Positions 9,037 through 16,686 of a stretch of DNA of 64,000 nucleotides are shown here, piece by piece. The notes under the pieces are model-generated. The model was not told the DNA's origin and searched no databases. It saw nothing but the letters and a program-made list of their open reading frames with translations. Position 1 is the first letter of the stretch. Every line of letters starts with the position of its first letter. The position numbers and the translations under genes were made by a program. Source of the stretch: Zobellia russellii (GTDB taxonomy: Bacteria > Bacteroidota > Bacteroidia > Flavobacteriales > Flavobacteriaceae). The stretch covers positions 496,001 to 560,000 of the forward strand of contig NZ_JACSOI010000001.1 in assembly GCF_018728565.1 (NCBI RefSeq), read 5' to 3'.

Positions 9037-9318
9037 TTTATTGGCGCACGTAAAAAATGTAAGTCTCTGTCTACGGGTAAGTATGAAACTTTGCTGGTTA
9101 AAAAAGAGCAGTATGCCTTTTCTAGAAAAGAAAAGGATGGAACGGTGGTCGTTATTGTAAATATGTCTAACCAACCTGTTAAGGTAAACATTCCCGTAAA
9201 AGGTCTGCTTGCCAAGGGTTTTACGGATTTTCTTAACCCAGATTATTGTCTAATACCCAACAAAACAGGTCTTTCTGTGGAGGTTCCACCATGTTGGGGC
9301 CGTATCCTGTATCATTGA
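9037..9318 (+). pseudogene. Detached C-terminal domain of the GH13 enzyme
   Basis: This stretch continues the frame of the upstream glycosidase without a shift. It reads as a typical GH13 C-terminal beta-sandwich (RKEKDGTVVVIVNMSNQPV and later PPCWGRILY). No ATG lies at a sensible domain start, so separate translation is doubtful. Replacing the single TAA codon by a sense codon would restore a full-length protein. Confidence 0.65.
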
Positions 9319-9390
9319 TCGAAAAGTAGCTAGAGGGCACTTTTTTTATTGATGTGCGATAAAAACATCAAACTATTACGAAAAAAACAC

Positions 9391-9406
9391 TACGTATATA
9401 TACGTA
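9391..9406. promoter_or_regulatory. Perfect 16-bp palindrome, NarL-like 7-2-7 operator of the nitrate reductase
   Basis: TACGTAT-AT-ATACGTA. Each heptamer differs from the enterobacterial NarL half-site TACYYMT at one position. Its centre lies about 42 bp upstream of the transcription start predicted from the -7 box at 9427, a standard place for an activator touching RNA polymerase. Confidence 0.6.
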
Positions 9407-9426
9407 ATTTTATAACTTGCTATATC

Positions 9427-9434
9427 TAATTTTG
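9427..9434 (+). promoter_or_regulatory. -7 box of the nitrate reductase gene
   Basis: TAATTTTG fits TAnnTTTG. There is no recognisable -33 box, which fits activator dependence. The reductase ATG lies 25 bases downstream. Confidence 0.45.
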
Positions 9435-9459
9435 GTGTTTACATCAAAAAGGAAAAGCA

Positions 9460-12400
9460 ATGTTAAAAAAGAAAACACATAAAACCGTTTGTTCTTACTG
9501 TGGTGTAGGTTGCGGTATATTGGTAGATGTTGATAATAAAGGGAAAATTGAGGTAGACGGAGACCCTGATTACCCTTCCAACAAGGGTATGTTGTGCTCT
9601 AAAGGAAGAAACCTGAATTATGTTGCCCAAGATACCAGCGACCGGATTATGCATCCACAAATGCGATGGAGTAGGAATCACCCGTTGCAAAAAGTAGCTT
9701 GGGACACCGCTTTTGAGCGTGCCGCAGCCGTTTTTAAAAGCATTATTGCCAAACATGGGCCGGATAGTGTCGGTTTCTACGTATCCGGACAATGTCTTAC
9801 TGAGGAATATTATCTGGTGAACAAGATTACCAAGGGCTTTATCGGAACCAATAATGTAGACACCAACAGTAGGCTTTGTATGAGCTCTGCCGTGGTAGGC
9901 TATAAAAAAACTTTGGGTGAAGATTCTGTTCCTATTTCGTATGAAGACATTGAACTGGCAGACTGTTTTTTGATTGCAGGGGCCAACCCTGCTTGGTGCC
10001 ATCCTATTCTCTATAGACGTTTGGAGCAGCACAAAGAAGAAAATCCCAACGTTAAAATAATTGTTGTAGACCCGCGAAAAACGCAGACATGTGCTTCGGC
10101 AGATATACATTTACAAATCCTTCCGGGAACAGATGTTATCCTTTTTAATGCCATGGCAAGATGGCTCATCGAAAAGAAAAAAATAGATAAGAATTTTATT
10201 AAAAAACACACCTCAAATTTTGAGGCTTGCAAGGAAAGTGCATTTACCCTTACCCTTAGGCAGGCGTCCGAAAAATGTGGTGTTCCCGTTTCGGATATCC
10301 GGAAGGCGGCACAATATATCGGAGACGCCAATAAGTTCATTAGTATGTGGACCATGGGGCTTAACCAAAGTGTAATAGGGGTTTCCAAAAATGTGTCTCT
10401 GTTGAATCTTTCTTTGTTAACAGGACAAATAGGAAAACCGGGTTGTGGGCCATTTTCATTAACGGGGCAGCCCAACGCTATGGGTGGCCGTGAAGTAGGT
10501 GGTATGGCCAGTCTTTTGGCCGCGCATAAAGACTTGGGCAATCCGCAGCACCGGAAAGAGGTTTCGGATTTTTGGGGAGGAAAGGAAATCAATTCGGAAC
10601 CGGGTTATACTGCAACAGAAATGTTTGATGCGCTAGAAAGTGGAAAACTAAAGGCAATTTGGATTATTTGTACAAATCCGGCTGTGAGTATGCCCAACGT
10701 AAAGAAAGTTGAAAAGGCCCTTAAAAATGCGGCTTTTGTAGTAGTTCAGGATATTAGCCATAATTCGGAAACCACAAAATTTGCCGATCTTTTATTGCCT
10801 GCGGCCGGCTGGTTGGAGAAAGAAGGTACGATGACCAATTCGGAAAGACGGATCAGTTATTTACCAAAGGTTATTGATGCACCGGGAGAAGCATTGCCAG
10901 ATGCCGAAATTCTTTGGCGTTTTGCCCAGGCCATGGGTTATGAAGGTTTTGATTACGCCAATGCAAGCGAAGTTTATGATGAGCACTGCCTTTTGACCAA
11001 AGGCACCAATATTGATATTACAGGTCTGTCTTATGAAAGATTAAAAAACGAAGGTAGCTTTCAATGGCCGGTTCCCCACAAGACCCATCCGGGAACACCG
11101 CGTTTGTTTACTGATTTTAACTTCCATACAAATGATAAAAAGGCACATTTTAATGCGCCAAAGAGTCTTTATAATAAATCTGAGGAAACAGATATTGATT
11201 TTCCTTTGGTATTGAATACGGGAAGGGTAAGGGATCAGTGGCACACCCGAACCAAAACCGGAAAAGTAAAACGTTTATTGACCCATATTCCGCAGCCCTA
11301 TTTAGAAATGAACAAGGTAGATGCCTATCTGCGCAAGTTAAAAGAGGGAGATATTGCGGTTATTAAAAGTAGAAGGGGTGAAGTACAGGTAAAAGTGAAA
11401 ATCAATTTTGATATTCGTGAACGTGTTGTTTTTCTTCCTATGCACTGGGGAAAAGTCCTCAATAATGATTTTGGCAGGGCCAACAACCTTACCAATGATA
11501 TTGTTGACCCAGTTTCTAAAGAGCCCGATTTTAAATACTGTGCGGTTCAGGTAGAGAAGTTCGTAAAACCGGTTCAAAAAATAATTGTTATCGGGGCAGG
11601 TGCGGCTGCATACAGGTTTATTCAATCCTATCGGGAGAAAAATAAAAAAGACGAATTGCATGTGTTTTCCAAAGAAAAGGACCCGTTTTATAACAGGGTA
11701 CTATTGCCCGAATATGTAAGCGATGAGCTTTCTTGGGAAGCATTGGAGAAGTTAAAATCTGGAGAATTACAAAAGCTGAACGTCAACTTGCACTCGGGAA
11801 TTGGGATTAGTGACGTAAATGCAACGATGAAGCAGGTTACCGATAGTGATGGATTGATACATTCGTACGATTTGCTGGTTATGGCCACAGGTAGCCGTGC
11901 TTTTGTACCAAGTGAGGTACAAATAGACCTCCCGGGGCGGTTTACCATGCGCGAAAGGGGAGATGCGGACAAACTGAAACAATACCTCCAAAAAACGGGA
12001 TTGCCGGCAACAGAACAACATGTGGTAATTGTTGGTGGAGGTCTGTTAGGACTGGAATTGGCCGCGGCACTTAAAAAGATAGACATCAATATAAGCATTG
12101 TACAAAGGGCACCTCGTTTAATGGAGCGTCAGCTGGATCGGGTGGCAAGTAGACTTCTAGCGGAAGATGTCACCGAAAGGAACATCAACCTGTATTTTGA
12201 TAATGAAGTCAGTACGGTGTTTGAGGAAAAAGAGAATCCGTTTAGGTTGTTGGTAAACCTTAAAACAGGTCGTACCATTCAGTGTAATGCCATTGTTTAC
12301 GCTATAGGAACAAGACCGAATATTGAATTGGCAAAAAAGGCCGATTTAATAACAAGAAGGGGTGTTCTGGTAAATTCGTATTTGCAGACCAATAACCCAT

Positions 12401-12990
12401 CTATTTTTGCCCTGGGCGAAATAGCGGAATTCAATAATTCGCTTTTTGGAATAACATCGGCCGCAGAGCAACAGGCAGATATTGCCGCTAACTATATTTT
12501 AGGCGATTATAGCAGTATCTACAATGGCTCAGTTCTTATGAATATCCTGAAGTTCGAAAATCTTGACCTGTGTAGTATTGGTATGGTAAATGCACCATCG
12601 GACGACAGTAGTTACGAAGAGATTATTTTGATGGATGTGAGCAAGCGCTTCTACAAAAAGTGCATTGTAAAGGACGATACATTGAAAGGTGCGATTTTAA
12701 TGGGCGATAAAAATGAGTTTGCCGAGTTCAAACGCCTGATAGAAGAAGAAATAGAACTGTCCGAAAAACGAAACGAATTGCTTAGAGGGGCAACTACTTC
12801 CGTTCCTCTAAAGGGAAAATTGGTATGTTCTTGCAGTCAGGTCGGAGAGGGCAATGTTATTGACGCCGTTGCCGGTGGTTGCTCAGAGTTTAACACGTTA
12901 TGCTCGGAAACGGGAGCAGGTTTAGGATGTGGCAGTTGCAAACCGGAAGTGAAGGCCATATTGGACAAACAACTACAATTAGCAAATTAA
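9460..12990 (+). CDS. nasA: Single-chain assimilatory nitrate reductase (NasA-NasC fusion)
   Basis: 1176-residue cytoplasmic enzyme predicted to reduce nitrate to nitrite. Domains in order: an N-terminal [4Fe-4S] motif (Cys11, 14, 18, 46); the bis-MGD molybdenum domain with the metal-ligand Cys140 (NSRLCMSS); a dinucleotide-binding domain (about 580-690); an FAD/NAD(P) oxidoreductase domain starting near 705 with IVIGAGAAA, like the N-terminal half of NirB or NasC; and a C-terminal BFD-like [2Fe-2S] domain (about 1118-1170, CSC...CGSC). In Klebsiella, NasA and the NADH-oxidising NasC are separate chains; here one polypeptide has both. The siroheme domain of NirB is absent, so it is not itself a nitrite reductase. 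No nitrite reductase gene was seen in the window. Confidence 0.88.
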   Translation: MLKKKTHKTVCSYCGVGCGILVDVDNKGKIEVDGDPDYPSNKGMLCSKGRNLNYVAQDTSDRIMHPQMRWSRNHPLQKVAWDTAFERAAAVFKSIIAKHGPDSVGFYVSGQCLTEEYYLVNKITKGFIGTNNVDTNSRLCMSSAVVGYKKTLGEDSVPISYEDIELADCFLIAGANPAWCHPILYRRLEQHKEENPNVKIIVVDPRKTQTCASADIHLQILPGTDVILFNAMARWLIEKKKIDKNFIKKHTSNFEACKESAFTLTLRQASEKCGVPVSDIRKAAQYIGDANKFISMWTMGLNQSVIGVSKNVSLLNLSLLTGQIGKPGCGPFSLTGQPNAMGGREVGGMASLLAAHKDLGNPQHRKEVSDFWGGKEINSEPGYTATEMFDALESGKLKAIWIICTNPAVSMPNVKKVEKALKNAAFVVVQDISHNSETTKFADLLLPAAGWLEKEGTMTNSERRISYLPKVIDAPGEALPDAEILWRFAQAMGYEGFDYANASEVYDEHCLLTKGTNIDITGLSYERLKNEGSFQWPVPHKTHPGTPRLFTDFNFHTNDKKAHFNAPKSLYNKSEETDIDFPLVLNTGRVRDQWHTRTKTGKVKRLLTHIPQPYLEMNKVDAYLRKLKEGDIAVIKSRRGEVQVKVKINFDIRERVVFLPMHWGKVLNNDFGRANNLTNDIVDPVSKEPDFKYCAVQVEKFVKPVQKIIVIGAGAAAYRFIQSYREKNKKDELHVFSKEKDPFYNRVLLPEYVSDELSWEALEKLKSGELQKLNVNLHSGIGISDVNATMKQVTDSDGLIHSYDLLVMATGSRAFVPSEVQIDLPGRFTMRERGDADKLKQYLQKTGLPATEQHVVIVGGGLLGLELAAALKKIDINISIVQRAPRLMERQLDRVASRLLAEDVTERNINLYFDNEVSTVFEEKENPFRLLVNLKTGRTIQCNAIVYAIGTRPNIELAKKADLITRRGVLVNSYLQTNNPSIFALGEIAEFNNSLFGITSAAEQQADIAANYILGDYSSIYNGSVLMNILKFENLDLCSIGMVNAPSDDSSYEEIILMDVSKRFYKKCIVKDDTLKGAILMGDKNEFAEFKRLIEEEIELSEKRNELLRGATTSVPLKGKLVCSCSQVGEGNVIDAVAGGCSEFNTLCSETGAGLGCGSCKPEVKAILDKQLQLAN

Positions 12991-13002
12991 AAAAACGGGA
13001 TT

Positions 13003-14442
13003 ATGAACGATGATCTGCACCGCATATTAATAAAAGGAGGAGTTACCTCACCGGGGGAACTTAAAGATATTATAGGTCTTCTGGAAGCTGCAGGCCTAAA
13101 TGAAGTCTATTTTGGTTCCCGGCAGGATTTACTCTTCCCGTTAAAAGGCGTAGAAGAAGGTCAACTTGAGCGTATATCAAAGTTCAACACCAATATTATT
13201 ACTAATAGAGCATATCAGAATATTGTAAGTTCATACGTTTCTGCAGATATTTTTGATATGACCCATTGGCTTAAAGGTTCTACCTATCTCTATATTTTGG
13301 AGGGCTTTGATTTTTTGCCGAAATTAAAAATTAACATCACAGACCCTAAACAAAGATTGGTGCCCCTTTTTAGTGGTAACCTTAATTTTATAGCTTCGGA
13401 AAATGAAGATTATTGGTATTTAAACGTAAAGCTGCCACAATGGGAAAAAGCGGCGTATTACCCTGTTTTGATTTACAGTTGGGATATTACCACCATATGC
13501 AAGGCCATTGAGGATATTTATGAAGACATTCAAGATGTAGAGGAACTGTTTTTTGTCTTGAACAAGAATCTGGATACGAATAACAAGACCATAGAAAAGG
13601 AGTTAAAAGTACCCTATCTTACCTTCCCGTATTATGAGGGAATGAACCGTATGGGGCTAGATCAATATTGGCTGGGCCTGTATTGGCGAAACAACCGGTA
13701 TGATCTATCGTTTCTTAAGGAATTCTGCGGTTTTTGTTTAGACAATAGCATAGGTAAAATCTGTATTACCCCATGGAAATCCTTCGTGGTAAAAGGTATT
13801 CAAAAGCAGAGTAGACCCGCCTTGGAACGCTTTTTAGGGCAATGGGGTATTAATGTAAGACACTCACAGCTAGAAATGAACTGGCATTTGCCGGTAGATG
13901 ATAACCAAGCATTGGAACTAAAAAAATTCTTGGTCCGTAGCTTTGACCAGAATGATATTAGTACCTACGGGCTTACATTTGGTATAAGCAATGATGTGGG
14001 CAAGCGGTCCCATTTTGCTTCGGTAATTATCGAAAAAAATAGTTCGCCTACCATTGTTAAGGATTTTGATGTGAGGCCTACCTATAATGTGCTTCATTTT
14101 GTAAATTTTGATCCCAATACCCAAAAATATCTGGCCTACGCCCAAGATGTAGATAAGATTGAACTTCCCGGTCTATTAATGGAACTCAGTAAAAAATACT
14201 TTAATCAACTGGGCAGGGAGGTTGAAGTAAATAAAACTCCTAAAAAAGTTGAGGAACAGGAAACCAAGACCATTCACCAATGTCAATCCTGTTTTACGGT
14301 CTATGACCCGTTGTATGGAGATGTTACGAACAATATTCCAAAAGGAACCACATTTAAAGAGTTGCCCGATAGCTATACCTGTTCGGTATGTGAAGCACCA
14401 AAATCCCAATTTGAAAAAACGGAACTGAATTTTTCGAGCTGA
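13003..14442 (+). CDS. Rubredoxin-domain protein with nitrite/sulfite-reductase-like N-terminal part
   Basis: 479-residue protein starting 12 bases after the nitrate reductase. The last ~55 residues form a rubredoxin domain with two CxxC pairs (CQSC, CSVC) and should bind one iron. The rest resembles the ferredoxin-like halves of siroheme nitrite/sulfite reductases (NIVSS, ITPWKSFVVKGI, INVRHS). However, its internal cysteines (FCGFC...IC) do not form the two CxnC motifs needed for the [4Fe-4S]-siroheme centre. It therefore looks like a non-catalytic relative fused to an electron carrier. Inference: it hands electrons to the nitrate reductase, or from it to a separate nitrite reductase. The function is not established. 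Confidence 0.72.
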   Translation: MNDDLHRILIKGGVTSPGELKDIIGLLEAAGLNEVYFGSRQDLLFPLKGVEEGQLERISKFNTNIITNRAYQNIVSSYVSADIFDMTHWLKGSTYLYILEGFDFLPKLKINITDPKQRLVPLFSGNLNFIASENEDYWYLNVKLPQWEKAAYYPVLIYSWDITTICKAIEDIYEDIQDVEELFFVLNKNLDTNNKTIEKELKVPYLTFPYYEGMNRMGLDQYWLGLYWRNNRYDLSFLKEFCGFCLDNSIGKICITPWKSFVVKGIQKQSRPALERFLGQWGINVRHSQLEMNWHLPVDDNQALELKKFLVRSFDQNDISTYGLTFGISNDVGKRSHFASVIIEKNSSPTIVKDFDVRPTYNVLHFVNFDPNTQKYLAYAQDVDKIELPGLLMELSKKYFNQLGREVEVNKTPKKVEEQETKTIHQCQSCFTVYDPLYGDVTNNIPKGTTFKELPDSYTCSVCEAPKSQFEKTELNFSS

Positions 14443-14480
14443 TTTTGTTACATTTGGATAGTACCTAAAACACCTTCCAA

Positions 14481-15521
14481 ATGAACAAAAAATTTCTTGG
14501 CCTATTAAGCGGTATTCTACTATTCACGGCATGTAAGGACAATCCGGACAAAAAAGCGGATGTTGAAAAACCGGTAGATGAAATAACCGTTCAAAAACCT
14601 ACGATGGCTTGGGAACTGGTAGCTTCCGCAGATGGCAGCAAACCCGTAGCCCGCCATGAAGCGGCCTTTGTTCGCGTAGATGATAAATTCTATTTGTTAG
14701 GGGGAAGAGGTATTCGCCCTGTAAGTATCTATGACACCAATACCCAAAGCTGGTCAGAAGGCAGTAAACCTCCTATTGAAATGCACCACTTTCAGCCTGT
14801 GGTCTATCAGCATAAAATATACCTTATTTCAGCACTAACAGGTAAATATCCGGCAGAAACCCCAACGGAGCATATTTATATCTACGACCCTGCTACGGAT
14901 GAATGGTCTAAGGGAGATGAAATTCCAGAGGAAAGAAGACGTGGTTCTACAGGAAATGTGCTGTATGAAGGCAAGATTTATATTGCCTGCGGAATAAAGA
15001 ACGGTCATATAGGTGATTATAAAAATTGGATGGACAGTTACGATCCAAGTACTGGCGAGTGGGAGGTTCTGGCAGATGCACCTCGTGCAAGAGACCATTT
15101 TCAGGCGGTTTTAGCAGATGGAAAGATTTACGCCCCGGCAGGTAGAAATTCCGGGATTGATCCTGATTCCGTTTTTGGAGGAACCATAGCCGAGGTTGAT
15201 GTGTATGATATAAAAAGTGATACTTGGGAGACGTTACCAGAAAATATTCCAACGCCAAGAGCGGGTAATGCCGCTGCACTATTTCATGATGAATTGATAG
15301 TTGTTGGGGGTGAATCTACAACACAGGAAAAAGCACATGCCGATGTTGAGGTTTTGGATTTAAACACCCATAAATGGCACACCTTGCCCAGCTTGGTAGA
15401 AGGTAGGCACGGTAGTGGTCTTGTGCTTTTTGAAGACGGTGTATATATTGCTTCGGGATGTGGGAACAGAGGCGGTTCGCCAGAACTTACCACTATGGAA
15501 AAATTTAGCGTAGAAGATTGA
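14481..15521 (+). CDS. Kelch-repeat lipoprotein
   Basis: 346 residues with a lipoprotein signal peptide (LLFTAC, Cys19 as lipid anchor). At least five Kelch-type blades follow, each with a hydrophobic-GG pair and spaced Tyr/Trp (for example KFYLLGGRG, LIVVGGES, VYIASGCG). A beta-propeller at the membrane surface is expected. The family includes sialate epimerase NanM and galactose oxidase-like domains, but nothing here points to either. It is 38 bases after the rubredoxin protein on the same strand and may be the last gene of the nitrate reductase operon. An AT-only palindrome (15532-15549) follows. Confidence 0.7.
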   Translation: MNKKFLGLLSGILLFTACKDNPDKKADVEKPVDEITVQKPTMAWELVASADGSKPVARHEAAFVRVDDKFYLLGGRGIRPVSIYDTNTQSWSEGSKPPIEMHHFQPVVYQHKIYLISALTGKYPAETPTEHIYIYDPATDEWSKGDEIPEERRRGSTGNVLYEGKIYIACGIKNGHIGDYKNWMDSYDPSTGEWEVLADAPRARDHFQAVLADGKIYAPAGRNSGIDPDSVFGGTIAEVDVYDIKSDTWETLPENIPTPRAGNAAALFHDELIVVGGESTTQEKAHADVEVLDLNTHKWHTLPSLVEGRHGSGLVLFEDGVYIASGCGNRGGSPELTTMEKFSVED

Positions 15522-15574
15522 TTTTCAGCTGAATAATTTTAAAATTATTTTTCACATCGTGACTAAAAACATAT

Positions 15575-15582
15575 TACATTTG
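15575..15582 (+). promoter_or_regulatory. -7 box of the PLP enzyme/DUF1611/epimerase operon
   Basis: TACATTTG, exact TAnnTTTG, about 31 bases before the ATG at 15614. No TTG lies at the usual upstream distance. Confidence 0.5.
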
Positions 15583-15605
15583 ATAGGGAATTCCCCAATA
15601 TCAAA
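15579..15605. promoter_or_regulatory. Candidate operator overlapping the operon promoter
   Basis: Inverted repeat with arms TTTGATA (15579-15585) and TATCAAA (15599-15605) around the palindrome GGGAATTCCC (15586-15595). It covers the end of the -7 box and the predicted transcription start, so a bound protein would block initiation. The left arm uses promoter bases, which favours a DNA site over an RNA hairpin. Confidence 0.45.
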
Positions 15606-15613
15606 TTATAAAA

Positions 15614-16675
15614 ATGGATTTACGAGACGGTGTGAAAACCGCAGAGAACAAGGTGTCTTCCGAGACCAAAAAACTAAGCGAATTTGTTAGGGACAAAAGT
15701 AAGTCCTTGGTAGATCGTTTAGAGTCATATGAAGATATCATAAATCTTGAAGTAGGAGACACAGGCTTGCACCGCGCAAAAACCCTGGAGCGGGAATTTG
15801 ATATTCGTCAGCTGTACATTAAGTACGAAGGTGATAACCCCACGGGAACACAAAAAGACCGTATTGCCTTTGCACAAATCTATGATGCCCTCCGTAGGGA
15901 ATTTGAAGTGGTGTCTTTGGCTACTTGTGGTAACTATGGTGTTGCTGTGGCGTTAGCCGCCAACTTGGCCGGTATTGCTTGTAGAATTTATATTCCGGAA
16001 ACTTTTCATACCGATCGTGTTGTAGAAATGCAATTGCTGGGTGCAGAAATTGTTCGTAGGCCGGGGAGCTATGAAGATGTCGTAAAAGAGAGTAGCGAAC
16101 TCGCAAAAAATAACGGTTGGTATGATGCTAATCCGGGAGGAGCCAATACCCCTTTGCAGATCAGTGCTTATTCGCAGATTGCCCTAGAAATTTTTGAAGA
16201 TTTGGGAGATGCACCAAAGTACTGTGCGGTACCTGTTTCCAACGGTACACTTTTCGCTGGAATTTATCGGGGGTTCGTTAGCCTTTATAAAAGGGGCAAG
16301 ACTTCTAGGGTACCCAAAATGGTAGCGGCTTCATCATCAAGAAAAAATCCGATTATTCAATCGTTTTTACTGGGACTGGACTATTGCAAGGATTTGGATC
16401 CCAAAGCTATTAAGGAGACCAAGTACAATGAGCCGCTTATTAACTGGCATAGTTTTGACGGAGAAGAAGCGTTGTATGCCTTGAGGGAATCCGATGGTGA
16501 GGCGTATAATATCAGCGATAAAAAATTAAAGGATATGACGGCCCTACTGGCCAAAAAGGAAGGCTTTCGCATTTTGCCTGCCTCCACAGCTGGACTAATA
16601 GCCCTACTGGAACTTGACGAAAAAATGAATTTTGAACCAGACCGTTTTGTAGCGGTTCTGACGGCAAAAAATTAA
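15614..16675 (+). CDS. Fold-type II PLP enzyme, threonine synthase-like
   Basis: 353 residues of the tryptophan-synthase-beta/threonine-synthase fold. The cofactor lysine lies in NPTGTQKDR and the phosphate-binding loop is TCGNYG (SGNTG-like in relatives). It is shorter than true threonine synthases and lacks their N-terminal domain. It may therefore act on another amino acid, such as threonine, serine or diaminopropionate, as an ammonia-lyase or racemase. It is the first gene of an operon with DUF1611 (11 bases later) and an enolase-superfamily epimerase. That context suggests catabolism of an unusual or D-amino acid. Confidence 0.72.
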   Translation: MDLRDGVKTAENKVSSETKKLSEFVRDKSKSLVDRLESYEDIINLEVGDTGLHRAKTLEREFDIRQLYIKYEGDNPTGTQKDRIAFAQIYDALRREFEVVSLATCGNYGVAVALAANLAGIACRIYIPETFHTDRVVEMQLLGAEIVRRPGSYEDVVKESSELAKNNGWYDANPGGANTPLQISAYSQIALEIFEDLGDAPKYCAVPVSNGTLFAGIYRGFVSLYKRGKTSRVPKMVAASSSRKNPIIQSFLLGLDYCKDLDPKAIKETKYNEPLINWHSFDGEEALYALRESDGEAYNISDKKLKDMTALLAKKEGFRILPASTAGLIALLELDEKMNFEPDRFVAVLTAKN

Positions 16676-16686
16676 TATTTAAGAAA

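Noticed and set aside
9349-9371. TTGATGT-N9-ACATCAA as an FNR/CRP box
   Set aside because: FNR and CRP sites have TTGAT-N4-ATCAA or TGTGA-N6-TCACA spacing; here the ATCAA half is 13 bases away. It may be chance or a weak hairpin.
9463-10592. Long minus-strand frames opposite the nitrate reductase
   Set aside because: They are antisense shadows of a strongly recognised gene with no promoter or family match.
14481-15521. Sialate mutarotase NanM
   Set aside because: Kelch repeats alone are not specific, and no sialic acid genes are nearby.
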